A stretch of DNA of 64,000 nt from NCBI RefSeq assembly GCF_005503015.1, contig NZ_SCOL01000002.1, forward strand, positions 186,001 through 250,000, in the 5' to 3' direction. Below, piece after piece: positions 1-9,752 of the stretch. The notes below the pieces were generated by a model. It searched no databases and was not told where the DNA came from. It was given only the letters and a program-made list of their open reading frames with translations. A program made the position numbers and the translations under genes. Position 1 is the stretch's first letter, and every line of letters starts with the position of its first letter. The stretch comes from Bacillus sp. E(2018). Lineage in GTDB: Bacteria > Bacillota > Bacilli > Bacillales > Fictibacillaceae.

Positions 1-433
1 ATCCCGTAACACCTGGCCTAATTTCAAGCTTTCTTTCCTCGTTACCCTCATATAATTCCCGATGTTCTGGTAAATCAGGTCTAGGACCAATAATACTCAT
101 ATCACCCTTAATAATATTTAACAGCTGTGGTGTTTCATCAAGACTCGTTTTACGGATAAACTTTCCTATTTTGGTTAATCTAGGATCATCCTCCGAATTA
201 AAAGTTGATCCATCATCATTTCTTAGGTCAGGAGCATTCATCTTCATGGATCTTAATTTATACATTTTAAACACTTTTCCGCCTTTGCCCAGTCGTGGTG
301 CGTTATAAAAAATTGTGCCTTTGTCTTGAAAGAATATAATTGTCCCTACAATAATTAGAATAATAAACCAGAATGGTAAGGCTATTAACGCTAGTATTAA
401 ATCAAATACTCTTTTAAAAAAATACTTATACAT
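1..433 (-). CDS. undecaprenyl-phosphate sugar phosphotransferase (partial)
   Basis: The gene begins with ATG at 433 and runs off the window edge, so only about 144 residues are visible. An N-terminal membrane helix (about residues 7-35) is followed by the bacterial sugar-transferase signature: KMYKLRSM, KIGKFIRKTSLDETPQLLNI, then SIIGPRPDLPEHRE. This is the PglC/WbaP-type monotopic phosphoglycosyl transferase family, which loads the first sugar phosphate on undecaprenyl phosphate at the inner membrane face. It lies 13 bp after the aminotransferase and, with the dehydratase further upstream, suggests a bacillosamine-like or other amino-sugar priming unit. Confidence 0.93.
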   Translation of the reverse strand, partial: MYKYFFKRVFDLILALIALPFWFIILIIVGTIIFFQDKGTIFYNAPRLGKGGKVFKMYKLRSMKMNAPDLRNDDGSTFNSEDDPRLTKIGKFIRKTSLDETPQLLNIIKGDMSIIGPRPDLPEHRELYEGNEERKLEIRPGVTG

Positions 434-446
434 TGATTAACACACC

Positions 447-1664
447 TCAAGCTTCAAATAGTGCTTTTTTCATATTTCCAATCACGTACTCGACATCCTC
501 ATCACTCAATAACGTATGAAGCGGAAGCGTAATTTCATTAATATACTGCTCATAAGCATTTGGATAATCATTAATTTCAAATCCTAAATTCTTATAAGCC
601 GTAAACATTGGTAATGGCTTATAGTGGACGTTACATGCAATTCCATCTTTAGCCATCTTAAGAATTATTTCGTTTCTCTGTTCCTCACTAATTCCAGGAA
701 TCCTAACTAAATAAAGATGGCCTGACGAGGCAAAATCATCACTATAATGCTGCAAGCTTTGAATACCTAATGGTCGAAGCGCTCTATCGTACATCTTAAT
801 AATCTCTCTACGTCTTTCTAACAGACCATCATATCTATCTAACTGAATTAAACCAATACTTGCCATAATATCAGTCATATTGCACTTATAGGCTGGATAA
901 ACAATGTCATATTCCCATGCACCTATCTGAGTTTTTGCTAAAGCATCTTTAGATTGACCATGTAGGCTATATAACATAAATTGCATATAAAGCCACTCAT
1001 CATCTAACCCATTATCATTTCGCCAGACAACAGCTCCACCTTCAGCTGTTGTAAAATTTTTTACTGCATGGAAGGAGAAGCAAGTAAAATCCGCAACTTG
1101 CCCACATTTCAATCCTTGTCTCTCCGCTCCAAAAGCATGAGCAGCATCCGTCATAACTATTATCCTATTAAATAATGACTGAATTTCATTATTTGACTTG
1201 AATAGTTCTTTCTTGCTTTTTACTATTTCAAAGATAGTATTGTAGTCACACATCTTTCCTGCGATATCTACAGGAATTATCACTTTAGTCTTCTCAGTTA
1301 TTGCATCTGCTAATTTAGAGTAATCCATTTCAAAAGAATCCGGTGCCGTGTCAACTAATACTATTTTCGCCCCAACATGCTCTATAACTGATGCCGATGC
1401 AGTATAGGTATATGCTGAAGTAATGACTTCATCTCCTGGCCCAATCCCTAAAATTCGAAGAGTAAGCTCCATAGCCGCAGTTGCTGAATTTAAGCAAGCA
1501 GCTTTGTTTGTCCCAACATATTTAGCTATTCTTTTTTCAAGCTCTTTAGTTCTTGGGCCAGTTGTAATCCAACCCGACTTCATTGCTTTTATAACCTCTT
1601 CTATCTCCACTTCTTGAATATCTGGTGGAGAGAATGGAATATTCCTTAAATGTGTATTATTCAT
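447..1664 (-). CDS. DegT/DnrJ/EryC1 family sugar aminotransferase
   Basis: A 405-residue PLP-dependent aminotransferase of the sugar aminotransferase (PglE/EpsN) family. Family features visible are the SATAAMELTL phosphate-binding stretch near residue 60, the DAAHAFGA motif near 173, and the PLP Schiff-base lysine in SFHAVKNFTTAEGG (Lys202). Full length for the family. It sits between a UDP-GlcNAc 4,6-dehydratase gene and a sugar phosphotransferase gene. I infer it aminates the 4-keto sugar made by the dehydratase. Confidence 0.93.
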   Translation of the reverse strand: MNNTHLRNIPFSPPDIQEVEIEEVIKAMKSGWITTGPRTKELEKRIAKYVGTNKAACLNSATAAMELTLRILGIGPGDEVITSAYTYTASASVIEHVGAKIVLVDTAPDSFEMDYSKLADAITEKTKVIIPVDIAGKMCDYNTIFEIVKSKKELFKSNNEIQSLFNRIIVMTDAAHAFGAERQGLKCGQVADFTCFSFHAVKNFTTAEGGAVVWRNDNGLDDEWLYMQFMLYSLHGQSKDALAKTQIGAWEYDIVYPAYKCNMTDIMASIGLIQLDRYDGLLERRREIIKMYDRALRPLGIQSLQHYSDDFASSGHLYLVRIPGISEEQRNEIILKMAKDGIACNVHYKPLPMFTAYKNLGFEINDYPNAYEQYINEITLPLHTLLSDEDVEYVIGNMKKALFEA

Positions 1665-1905
1665 TTTTATTTTTCCTCGCTTAACATAAGTTAGTTTAGT
1701 TTGTTAGGACTTGACTGGAATCTGTTAAACTCCCCTTCCAATCAACTACTGACCTACTAAATTTAATCTACTTCAGATGCCTCTTGGAAATGCTTCTATC
1801 CATTAAGCAAAACAGAATAAAGCCGTGTTTCTACCATTATAAATACTTGTTATTTTACACCCAACATACAAGTGGGTCCCTTAAAGAAGAGACCCCTTAA
1901 CCTTT

Positions 1906-3726
1906 TCAATTAACATTCTTCACTAACAATGACTCTTTCTTATTAGCCAACCCCAAAACATACTTCGATAAATAACCACCATCAAACGACTGATGATTCT
2001 CAATAAGGTTAGCTACCCTCTCATACTTAAACTCCACCGTCTTCCCGATAAAAATCTTAGGAAAAACCTCTTTCTTATGAACTTCATTTTCTCCTAGAAG
2101 TTCTTCATACATCTTCTCACCAGGGCGAATCCCTGCAAACTTAATTCCAATCTCATCAGTCGTATAACCCGAAAGGTGAATAAGGTTTTTAGCCAATTCA
2201 ACAATCTTTACCGGCTCTCCCATATCCAATACAAAGATTTCTCCACCACGAGCTAACGCGCCCGCTTGCATCACTAATCGTGAAGCTTCTGGGATCGTCA
2301 TAAAATAACGCGTCATATCAGGATGAGTTACCGTAACAGGCCCACCGGCTTGGATTTGCTTTTTAAAGAGTGGAATAACAGATCCTCTACTTCCTAAAAC
2401 ATTCCCGAAGCGTACCGCTACATAATTGGTCTCACTCGTTTTATTTAATTGTTGAATAACCATTTCAGCAATTCGTTTTGTTGACCCCATTACATTCGTA
2501 GGGTTTACGGCTTTATCTGTTGAAACTAGTACGAATGTCTTTACTCCGAACATGTCTGCCGCTTCGGCCACATTCTTTGTTCCAATCACATTGTTCTTAA
2601 CCGCTTCTTTCGGGTTATATTCCATCAACGGAACATGCTTATGAGCTGCTGCATGATAAACAACATCTGGCGTATGAACACTCATTACTTCACAAATACG
2701 GTCACGGTCTTGTACATCAGCTATAATCGGAATAATTTCAAAATCTTTACCGTGTCTGTTTCGTAATTCCATGTCAATTTGGTAGATGGAATTTTCACCA
2801 TGTCCTAATAATAGAAGTTTCTTTGGTTTAAACTTGCTTACTTGTCGGCAGATCTCAGAACCTATTGAACCACCTGCTCCGGTAACAAGTATTGTATTTC
2901 CTGTGATTTTTTTTGAGATGCTGCTAATATCTAACTCTACAGGTTTTCGACCAAGTAAATCTTCCACTTGTACTTCACGAATCTGATTGACTGATACTTT
3001 TCCTGAGATTAAATCTTCAATTAACGGCATAATCTGTGTTTTCGCTTTTGTTTTGCTACACTCTAGGTAGATCTTCTGTATTTCCTTTTTACTTAATGAT
3101 GGAATAGCGATGATGATGGTATCTACATTTAGATCCCCCACTAAAGTTGGTATATCTTTTGTTTGTCCAAAAACCGTTACTCCATAAATCTGAAGCTTTT
3201 GTTTCTTAGGGTCATCATCCACAAATCCTACAGGGAAAAGATCTGTATCTTGACTTTTCTTTAGTTGACGTACAAGCATAGACCCTGCAGAACCTGCTCC
3301 TATAATAAGAGCTCTCTTTCTTTCCGTCTGTGGACGAATGTATTGATCTCTAAGCATTCTCCAAGAAAAGCGCGACCCGCCAATGAGGATGATATGAAGC
3401 ATCCAAGTAATACCAAGCACACGTACATATACATTACCACTTACAACATATTGAATAAAACCAGCTACAAGAATAGACAACGTAACAGCACGTACAATCC
3501 CGATCATTTCGCCCACACTGGCATATTCCCAAGCTCTCTGATACAAGCGATATCTAAAAGCAAATAAATGATGACTAGCTAGTAACGTAATGGAGCTAAT
3601 CGTGAGCATATTGAAGTTATAAATGTTGAAGTATGGATGAAGCGTATAATAACCTACATATATAGACGTTAATACGATTAACGAATCTAGTAGAATCAGC
3701 ATCGATACCCGACCTTGATAGCTCAA
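1906..3726 (-). CDS. polysaccharide biosynthesis UDP-HexNAc 4,6-dehydratase (PglF/CapD/EpsC type)
   Basis: 606 residues: four N-terminal membrane helices (about 8-120), a CoA-binding-like Rossmann domain (GAGSAGSM near 143) and a C-terminal extended SDR domain (GAGGSIGSEIC near 281, STDKAVNPTNVMGSTKR with Met in place of the usual SDR tyrosine, as in WbpM/FlaA1-type enzymes). It is expected to convert UDP-GlcNAc to the 4-keto-6-deoxy sugar at the membrane. It is a full-length paralogue of the gene at 27518-29350. A 241-bp gap separates it from the aminotransferase. Confidence 0.94.
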   Translation of the reverse strand: MSYQGRVSMLILLDSLIVLTSIYVGYYTLHPYFNIYNFNMLTISSITLLASHHLFAFRYRLYQRAWEYASVGEMIGIVRAVTLSILVAGFIQYVVSGNVYVRVLGITWMLHIILIGGSRFSWRMLRDQYIRPQTERKRALIIGAGSAGSMLVRQLKKSQDTDLFPVGFVDDDPKKQKLQIYGVTVFGQTKDIPTLVGDLNVDTIIIAIPSLSKKEIQKIYLECSKTKAKTQIMPLIEDLISGKVSVNQIREVQVEDLLGRKPVELDISSISKKITGNTILVTGAGGSIGSEICRQVSKFKPKKLLLLGHGENSIYQIDMELRNRHGKDFEIIPIIADVQDRDRICEVMSVHTPDVVYHAAAHKHVPLMEYNPKEAVKNNVIGTKNVAEAADMFGVKTFVLVSTDKAVNPTNVMGSTKRIAEMVIQQLNKTSETNYVAVRFGNVLGSRGSVIPLFKKQIQAGGPVTVTHPDMTRYFMTIPEASRLVMQAGALARGGEIFVLDMGEPVKIVELAKNLIHLSGYTTDEIGIKFAGIRPGEKMYEELLGENEVHKKEVFPKIFIGKTVEFKYERVANLIENHQSFDGGYLSKYVLGLANKKESLLVKNVN

Positions 3727-3760
3727 TAGAATCCCTTCTTTTCATTGTATTTAAGACGAG

Positions 3761-3790
3761 ATAAACACCTAACATATTTTAGGTGTTTAT
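3761..3790. repeat. 11-bp inverted repeat in the galU-dehydratase spacer
   Basis: ATAAACACCTA is followed by its exact inverse TAGGTGTTTAT across an 8-nt loop. There is no T-run on either side, so it is a weak terminator at best. It may be an RNA processing or stability hairpin between two co-directional genes. Confidence 0.5.
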
Positions 3791-3807
3791 CAGCATTGAA
3801 GATAACA

Positions 3808-4695
3808 TTAGTTCATCTTAACTTTTAGATTTTCTAACAGCCTTTCAAGCTCTGGCACCAGCTGTTTGCTAATCTCTATATCCTTTAACGCAAACTCAAT
3901 TGTCGTCATAATAAATCCGAGTTTCTCTCCTACGTCAAAACGCTGCCCTTCAAAATCATAAGCAAAAACTCTCTGATACTTGTTTAATTTCTGGATGGCA
4001 TCTGTTAATTGAATTTCTCCACCAGCACCACTTTCCTGTTCATCTAGGTAAGTAAAGATTTCAGGCGTTAAGATATAACGACCCATAATCGCCAAGTTAG
4101 ATGGAGCTGTTCCTTGCTTTGGCTTCTCCACAAAGTTCTTTACACCGTAAAGGTTATTGAAGTTACTTGCCGGTTCAATAATTCCATAACGATGTGTTTG
4201 TTCTTCTGGTACTTGTTGAACACCAATGATAGATGCTGTTGTTTCCTCATACTTTTCTATGAGTTGCTTCAAGCAAGGCTTCTCTGCTTGTACAATGTCA
4301 TCCCCAAGTAATACGGCGAAAGGCTCGTCTCCGATAAATTTTTTCGCACAATTTACCGCATGGCCTAAACCTTTTGGCTCTTTCTGCCGAATATAATGTA
4401 TATCAGCTAATTTTGAGGACTGTTTGACTTTCTCTAATAGATCAAACTTTCCTTTCTCAAACAGGTTCTGTTCGAGCTCGAAGCTATGGTCAAAATGGTC
4501 TTCGATTGCTCGTTTTCCTTTACCTGTAACAATAATAATGTCTTCGATGCCCGATTCGATGGCTTCTTCAACGATGTACTGAATCGTTGGTTTGTCCACA
4601 ATTGGCAGCATCTCTTTAGGCATGGCTTTTGTTGCCGGCAGAAATCGGGTCCCTAATCCTGCTGCCGGAATAATGGCTTTTCTTACTTTTTTCAT
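3808..4695 (-). CDS. galU: UTP--glucose-1-phosphate uridylyltransferase (first copy)
   Basis: 295 residues if started at ATG 4695, which has AGGAGGA upstream; longer upstream readings lack a site. The N-terminus [31 protein letters not shown] is the GalU/GtaB nucleotide-binding signature. The enzyme makes UDP-glucose for polysaccharide and teichoic acid synthesis. A second, closely similar galU is at 26620-27504 in the eps operon. Only 19 bp separate it from the phosphatase gene upstream, so they are likely co-transcribed. Confidence 0.95.
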   Translation of the reverse strand: MKKVRKAIIPAAGLGTRFLPATKAMPKEMLPIVDKPTIQYIVEEAIESGIEDIIIVTGKGKRAIEDHFDHSFELEQNLFEKGKFDLLEKVKQSSKLADIHYIRQKEPKGLGHAVNCAKKFIGDEPFAVLLGDDIVQAEKPCLKQLIEKYEETTASIIGVQQVPEEQTHRYGIIEPASNFNNLYGVKNFVEKPKQGTAPSNLAIMGRYILTPEIFTYLDEQESGAGGEIQLTDAIQKLNKYQRVFAYDFEGQRFDVGEKLGFIMTTIEFALKDIEISKQLVPELERLLENLKVKMN

Positions 4696-4714
4696 TGTTA
4701 AGAACTGTCCTCCT

Positions 4715-5482
4715 TTAAAAAATCCCGAGAAACTTCTTTTTCCGAATGTGAGAAGGAGGTTCATTTAGTATGCTCTCACCTCTCAACACAAGTTGTGCGT
4801 TTTCTTGCAGATAAAATCTTTTTTCAACCCCGTGTTGTTTTTGAATCGTTTCAAAGGCTTCGTTCAAATGAAACCCACGACTCGATACGTTATGTGCATC
4901 TGATGCGACAAAATGTGTCATGTTTGCTTTAATCAAATCATGAGAAAAATTCATGATCTTCTTGCCAAAGTTACCGACTACTGAGTTTGCTGTGATTTGG
5001 GTAAGTGCTCCTTCTATGATGAGGTCGTATAGAAGGTCCGGATTCTCCATAATCTCGCTGTTTCGTTCTGGATGAACAATGATGGGTGTGTAGTTTCGAA
5101 TAATGAGTTCGTATATGGTTTCAGCGGCGTATGCTGGCACATTGCTGGAAGGAAATTCAATGAGTAGATGCTTCGACTGCTGGTTTAACGGAATGATGTC
5201 CCCTCGTTCAAGATCTTCTATTAATTCTTTGTACAGTCGTATTTCTTGCCCAGGTAAGATTTGAAGTGAAATGTCCCGTCGTGTTAATTCTTCATTGAAA
5301 ATATTCACATGATGAAGAATAGGTTGCTTTTCATTCTCAAATCTTCCATTACGATGGTGTGGAGTTGCGTACAGATGAGTAATTCCTTCTTTTACCGCAG
5401 CCTCTGCCATCCGAAGTGCATCATCTAATGTTGCGGCCCCATCGTCTATTCCCGGCAATATATGACTATGTATATCAATCAT
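4715..5482 (-). CDS. tyrosine-protein phosphatase, CpsB/CapC (YwqE) family
   Basis: 255-residue PHP-superfamily metal-dependent phosphatase. The metal ligand motifs are visible: [16 protein letters not shown] at the start, YATPHH near 40, VHPERN near 137 and VASDAHN near 193. In this family the enzyme dephosphorylates the C-terminal tyrosine cluster of the partner bacterial tyrosine kinase, which fits the kinase gene upstream (5641-6351). Shine-Dalgarno GGGTGGGAGA precedes ATG 5482. The eps locus in this window has no equivalent. Confidence 0.93.
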   Translation of the reverse strand: MIDIHSHILPGIDDGAATLDDALRMAEAAVKEGITHLYATPHHRNGRFENEKQPILHHVNIFNEELTRRDISLQILPGQEIRLYKELIEDLERGDIIPLNQQSKHLLIEFPSSNVPAYAAETIYELIIRNYTPIIVHPERNSEIMENPDLLYDLIIEGALTQITANSVVGNFGKKIMNFSHDLIKANMTHFVASDAHNVSSRGFHLNEAFETIQKQHGVEKRFYLQENAQLVLRGESILNEPPSHIRKKKFLGIF

Positions 5483-5511
5483 GACTGTCTCCCACCCAAT
5501 ATTCCAAACTT

Positions 5512-5540
5512 TAGAACTAGCTTTTTAACAAACTAGTTCT
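5512..5540. repeat. inverted repeat before the phosphatase gene
   Basis: AGAACTAG and CTAGTTCT flank a 12-13 nt loop in the 158-bp spacer between kinase and phosphatase genes. No T-run follows on the minus strand. It contains AGAAC/GTTCT half sites like those of SinR operators, but their spacing and order differ, so the role is unknown. Confidence 0.4.
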
Positions 5541-5640
5541 ATGTACTTAAATTTGGAAATCTATCGTTATATTACCATAGATACAAGATCTGACAATGGT
5601 GTTTTTTTGTCGAATAAACATGAATGGCATTAAGTAAATA

Positions 5641-6351
5641 TTAATTCGCTCCGTAATAATAGTAATAATTGTCTTTCTTCACTTCTTTTTCATTTAAAAC
5701 CGTACCTAAAATCTTGGCATTCGCGTTTTCTAATAACTCTTTTCCTTTTAAAGCCGACTCAATCTCTGTCTTCCCACTAGAGATCACCATGATTACACCG
5801 TCTACTCGATGTGCAAGTACTTGAGCATCCGTTACGACCATAATCGGCGGCGTATCAAAGAGTACATAATCATAGAGTGCTTTCGCTTCTTCTATTAAAT
5901 GTGTCATAGACTTTGAATCTATGATTTCAGATGGGTTTGGCGGTACGGGTCCACTCGGTAAAACATCAACGTCAGGAATTGTCGTTGTTACAATCGCTTC
6001 AGTTAATGTTCTTTGACGCGTTAACACGTTCGTTATGCCGTAAATATTACTCACTTTAAAGGTGTAATGAACCGTTGGCTTGCGTAGATCTGCATCAATA
6101 AGAAGTACGCGTTTCCCTTGTTGAGCAAGGACAACAGCTAGATTTGCGACTGTTGTTGACTTTCCTTCTCCAGGGCTTGCTGATGTAACCATTAGAGTTT
6201 TAAGATCTTCATCGATCGATGCGAACTGTATATTGGTACGAATCGTACGGTATTGCTCAGAAATCGGTGACTTCGGGTTTATATGTGTTATGAGACTTCG
6301 CTGGGTTAGATCTTGAATGGTCTTTTTTAATTTACGACTCAAGCGTTTCAC
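5641..6351 (-). CDS. bacterial tyrosine kinase, CpsD/CapB (YwqD) family
   Basis: 236-residue BY-kinase with Walker A SASPGEGKSTT, Walker A' VLLIDADLRKP and Walker B DYVLFDTPP, and a C-terminal tyrosine cluster NYYYYYGAN, the usual autophosphorylation site. GTG start at 6351. It overlaps the transmembrane modulator gene by 20 bp, the usual modulator-kinase pairing. Together with the PHP phosphatase it would cycle phosphorylation to control polysaccharide polymerisation. Confidence 0.94.
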   Translation of the reverse strand: MKRLSRKLKKTIQDLTQRSLITHINPKSPISEQYRTIRTNIQFASIDEDLKTLMVTSASPGEGKSTTVANLAVVLAQQGKRVLLIDADLRKPTVHYTFKVSNIYGITNVLTRQRTLTEAIVTTTIPDVDVLPSGPVPPNPSEIIDSKSMTHLIEEAKALYDYVLFDTPPIMVVTDAQVLAHRVDGVIMVISSGKTEIESALKGKELLENANAKILGTVLNEKEVKKDNYYYYYGAN

Positions 6352-7078
6352 TTCCCATCTGTTTACTTGCTGCCTTATTCTTCATTGGCTTCTTTTCGTC
6401 TTCAATTGAAATCTTAGGAATCGATCCTAAAACCGGTAATTCAAGCACTCTTTGTACATCTTCTTCTGTCTTGATCGTGTTATCTAAGTACTCAAGTAAG
6501 AATGCGATACCTACACCTGCCATTAATCCTACAACTAAGGCAATTGCAATGTTTAGTAAAGGTTTTGGTTTAATAGGTGATGGATTATCTTTTAGTACAG
6601 CTGGAGCTAAAATCTTCACGTTATCCACCTTCATGATGCTCGGTACTTCTTTGCTGAATGTGTCAGAAATCGCATTTGCTAGTTTAACCGCTTGTGCGGG
6701 ATCTTCGTCTTGAATCGTTAAACTGAACACCTGTGAATTTTGTTCACTGTTCACTGAAATCTTACTGATTAACGCATCTGTCGATTGTTGTAAGCCTAAA
6801 TCTTCAACTACTATGTCTAAGATGGCAGGACTTTGGATAACTTGTTTGTAGGTGTTAATCATATCTATGTTGGAACGAATCTGATTGGGATCAAGCGTTG
6901 ATTGTTCTGAAGATTTTTGGTTAACAAGCATTTGTGTCGATGCTTGGTACACCGGTGTAAGAACAAAATATGAGATAATACCGCTCGCTATTGCGGCAAC
7001 AACTGTCATTACGATAATGAGTTTCAACCGTTTGCGCAATGTAAGAGCAATATCTTTAAGGGAAATCGTTTCTTCCAT
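6332..7078 (-). CDS. Wzz/YveK-type chain-length regulator and kinase modulator
   Basis: 248 residues from the ATG at 7078 (MEETISLKD). The upstream ATG at 7090 overlaps the GGAGG that serves the downstream ATG, so 7078 is preferred. Two membrane helices (about 18-40 and 168-192) flank an extracellular Wzz domain. The C-terminal cytoplasmic stretch normally activates the adjacent BY-kinase. First gene of the first polysaccharide locus, transcribed from the extended -10 promoter just upstream. Confidence 0.92.
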   Translation of the reverse strand: MEETISLKDIALTLRKRLKLIIVMTVVAAIASGIISYFVLTPVYQASTQMLVNQKSSEQSTLDPNQIRSNIDMINTYKQVIQSPAILDIVVEDLGLQQSTDALISKISVNSEQNSQVFSLTIQDEDPAQAVKLANAISDTFSKEVPSIMKVDNVKILAPAVLKDNPSPIKPKPLLNIAIALVVGLMAGVGIAFLLEYLDNTIKTEEDVQRVLELPVLGSIPKISIEDEKKPMKNKAASKQMGSETLES

Positions 7079-7122
7079 AAATGCCTCCATCTATATATTG
7101 GTAATTTTTATATTTTCGCTGT

Positions 7123-7131
7123 ATTATAGCA
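7123..7131 (-). promoter_or_regulatory. extended -10 promoter of the first polysaccharide operon
   Basis: On the minus strand TGCTATAAT is an extended -10 (TGn-TATAAT) about 45 bp upstream of the wzz start. The -35 region at 17 bp is poor, which is common with an extended -10. It is divergent from the LCP gene promoter about 140 bp away. Confidence 0.6.
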
Positions 7132-7264
7132 CACTTATTTGTCAATTCAGGGATTTTTTTATAAAAGTATGTAAAAGATGGTACGAAGTTAACACTATAT
7201 TAACATAATTGTTACAGTCTGTAATTTAAATATGTATTCAAATTATTCAAATATTCACTTGACA

Positions 7265-7273
7265 TGGTATACT
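7265..7273 (+). promoter_or_regulatory. extended -10 promoter of the LCP gene
   Basis: TGGTATACT is an extended -10 element about 46 bp upstream of the LCP start codon. A TTGACA just upstream (7259-7264) is too close to serve as its -35. Confidence 0.5.
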
Positions 7274-7318
7274 TTCCGTAATGATTTCTACTTTATATAG
7301 GAAGAAGAGATTAATTCT

Positions 7319-8218
7319 ATGAAAAAGTTTCTGAAGATCTTGGCCGTATTAATCATTGTAGCTGGAGTAAGCATAGGTGGTTATGCCTATTATCTCTATG
7401 ACTCCGCAAAAGACGCTGCTTCCTCTATGCACGAGAAAGTAGAAACAGACAAGCCGAAACCAGTTGTAACTGGGAAACAAGAAGAATTAAAACCAATCTC
7501 TATCTTACTTCTAGGTGTAGACGAACGTGAAGGTGACAGCGGTCGCTCGGATACGATCGTCTCGATTACTGTGAATCCGAAAGAAAACAAGATGTTAATG
7601 TTCAACATCCCGCGTGACACACGAACTGAGATTGTCGGTAAAGGAAAAGATGACAAGATTAACCACGCCTATGCGTTCGGTGGCACACAGATGGCGATGG
7701 ATACTGTGGAGAACTTCTTAGACACATCAATCGATTATTATGTAAAGGTGAACATGGAATCATTTAAAGAGATCGTTGATGCTGTCGGCGGTGTGAATGT
7801 AAACAATAAACGTGCGTTTGATGCCGGACAATATTCGTTCCCAGCCGGCACTCAAGAACTGAATGGCGATGAAGCTCTTGCTTACTCGCGCATGAGGTAC
7901 GAAGACCCGAAAGGCGATCTCGGTCGTAACGATCGTCAGCGTCAGGTTATTACTTCTATCATTGAAAAAGGTGCTCGCGTTTCTTCAATTACAAAATTTG
8001 ATAACATCTTAGGTATATTAGGCAACAACGTTAAAACGAACATGACTTTTCAAGAAATGAAGGATATTCAGAAAAATTACAAAGGTGCACGCCATAACAT
8101 AGAGTCTACCGAAATAAAGAGTACAGGTGAGATGATCGGTGGTACGTATTATGGAATCGTAGATGATGCGGAAAGAACGCGCATTCAAAATCTTTTAAAA
8201 GAATACTTGGAACAATAG
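7319..8218 (+). CDS. LytR-CpsA-Psr (LCP) family glycopolymer ligase
   Basis: 299 residues with one N-terminal membrane helix (about 5-27) followed by the extracellular LCP domain: LLLGVDEREGDSGRSDTI, NIPRDTRTE, the ALAYSRMRYEDPKGDLGRNDRQRQV stretch with the arginines that bind polyprenyl phosphate. Family members transfer undecaprenyl-linked glycopolymers to peptidoglycan. It is divergent from the first polysaccharide locus, so I infer that it anchors that polymer or teichoic acid to the wall. It is followed by an intrinsic terminator. Confidence 0.94.
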   Translation: MKKFLKILAVLIIVAGVSIGGYAYYLYDSAKDAASSMHEKVETDKPKPVVTGKQEELKPISILLLGVDEREGDSGRSDTIVSITVNPKENKMLMFNIPRDTRTEIVGKGKDDKINHAYAFGGTQMAMDTVENFLDTSIDYYVKVNMESFKEIVDAVGGVNVNNKRAFDAGQYSFPAGTQELNGDEALAYSRMRYEDPKGDLGRNDRQRQVITSIIEKGARVSSITKFDNILGILGNNVKTNMTFQEMKDIQKNYKGARHNIESTEIKSTGEMIGGTYYGIVDDAERTRIQNLLKEYLEQ

Positions 8219-8226
8219 GATATTTA

Positions 8227-8258
8227 AACCAGATCTTGTCGAGGTCTGGTTTTTGTTA
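8227..8258 (+). terminator. intrinsic terminator after the LCP gene
   Basis: AACCAGATCT and AGGTCTGGTT form a stem with loop TGTCG, followed by TTTTGTTATGTTTTTTT. Confidence 0.8.
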
Positions 8259-8467
8259 TGTTTTTTTAATGTAATAAATCTCTGTCATATTTTGATGAAA
8301 AATGTTGATAAATAGTTGAAATCTATGATAATTTAAATCTTAATACTTTTCTAACAAAATATATTATTCGATATAAATCGACAAAATGTTGTATTTTACA
8401 CCTATTACCAATTTATAGGGGATATGATACCATGATTATAGTAGGATAAATTAAGGAGGTACCACTC

Positions 8468-8770
8468 TTGTCTACAATCTCTGTATTAATGGTAGAGCCC
8501 TCTAAGCGCCCATCCATCGTTTCCATAGATAATGACTTAGAAACATTTGAGGAAATCGTTGATGGCCCTTTAGATATGCAGCCGTTCTATCGTTCACCAT
8601 TCAAGATCGTATGTAATGTAGATAACGGTTATGAACTATCATACGGAAAGAAAAAACCCCGTGACAGCTTTTTCATTGTAAAGCATGAAGGTGAATTTGA
8701 GAGCATTGATCGTACAGAAGCTGAAGAAGTACGTGATTATTTGAAAGATAAAATGAAAAAGTGGAAGTAA
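8468..8770 (+). CDS. DUF3846-like small protein
   Basis: 100 residues from a TTG start, chosen because AAGGAGGT lies 7 bp upstream at 8453-8460. The opening VLMVEPSKRPSIVSIDNDLETFEEIV and later SFFIVKHEGEFESI resemble the DUF3846 family, whose function is unknown and which is common in phage and mobile DNA. It has its own terminator, so it is probably a single-gene transcript. Confidence 0.78.
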   Translation: MSTISVLMVEPSKRPSIVSIDNDLETFEEIVDGPLDMQPFYRSPFKIVCNVDNGYELSYGKKKPRDSFFIVKHEGEFESIDRTEAEEVRDYLKDKMKKWK

Positions 8771-8774
8771 GTTG

Positions 8775-8812
8775 GAGAACCGGTGGATGTTTTAACTGGT
8801 TCTTTTTTTATG
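8775..8812 (+). terminator. intrinsic terminator
   Basis: AGAACCGGT pairs with ACTGGTTCT across a loop and is followed by a run of seven T. Confidence 0.75.
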
Positions 8813-8941
8813 TTCTGCAACCAGATAAAACATTTATCTATTAACGGCTTTCAGTATTGGTTCTTATTGATGGTAAAATATTGAAAAGCAATAGAATAAA
8901 TGAAATAATATAATATATTCTAACTGAAGGTAGGCATAACT

Positions 8942-9655
8942 TTGAAAATAAACAGTTCTATCAAATATAGAAACTTACCTAGACGATTTAAGGATCATCT
9001 TAACTTTATGGATAGTATTAAATTTGGTGTTTCTATTTTCACATTTATCTTGTTGGATTTCATGTCCATCTTCTTTCTAATTCTGCCTTATCACCCGCCT
9101 ACTCTTTGGATTACCCTTCCGCTTGTTGCTGGGATTAATGTTTGGGCTATTACAATCCTTTTTAGAAAGACGGAAACCCTTCTATTTGAACCGATTCTCT
9201 TCACTGCTTGTTTAGGGGCAGTATGTTCTCTATGTCAGTTTGTAATTGTTCAAAAACTATATTATCTGCTTTTCAAGTTTTCATCTCCTCTTTTCTTCAT
9301 TGTCTGCTTAGTAATTTTTATCTTATTTATTCTGCAACAAATTCGTTATCAAGTTAAAAAGTTCTCATCTGTTCACAATGATTATGGTGAGGAAAAACTC
9401 CGTCCTAAACGGGATTTGATTATATTCATTCTTTTTGGGATTTGCTTTATGATTTTTATTTACTTTGCCAGAAGAAACTTCATATTAGCAGCAGCACTCC
9501 CTTTAATCGTATATTCATACTTGTCTCTGTTTAGCGCATACGTTTCAGTAAAGTTCTTTCATAAGTATCTCTTTATGAAAACCAATATTACGTATGTGGC
9601 TTTACCTAAAAAGTTAAAAAAGCAGATGAAGAAAGGTAGAAAAGTGAGTTTGTAA
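8942..9655 (+). CDS. polytopic membrane protein of unknown function
   Basis: 237 residues from a TTG start with GAAGGTAGG upstream. Hydrophobic stretches at about 28-52, 58-80, 95-120, 125-145, 165-182 and 186-210 suggest five or six membrane helices, and the C-terminus is strongly basic (KKLKKQMKKGRKV). I do not recognise a family. It is monocistronic, with a terminator right after the stop. Confidence 0.75.
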   Translation: MKINSSIKYRNLPRRFKDHLNFMDSIKFGVSIFTFILLDFMSIFFLILPYHPPTLWITLPLVAGINVWAITILFRKTETLLFEPILFTACLGAVCSLCQFVIVQKLYYLLFKFSSPLFFIVCLVIFILFILQQIRYQVKKFSSVHNDYGEEKLRPKRDLIIFILFGICFMIFIYFARRNFILAAALPLIVYSYLSLFSAYVSVKFFHKYLFMKTNITYVALPKKLKKQMKKGRKVSL

Positions 9656-9660
9656 TGAGT

Positions 9661-9690
9661 AGAACCAATTTAGTAATTGGTTCTTTTTTG
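9661..9690 (+). terminator. intrinsic terminator
   Basis: AGAACCAATT, loop TAGT, AATTGGTTCT, then six T. Confidence 0.82.
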
Positions 9691-9752
9691 TTGCCTCAAA
9701 CTGCAAGTGTTGCACTGTATTTGTTATGAGTATTCAAACTCTCATTTAATTT

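Noticed and set aside
7259..7287. TTGACA at 7259 as the -35 of the LCP promoter
   Set aside because: No acceptable -10 occurs 16-18 bp downstream. The extended -10 at 7265-7273 is a better explanation.
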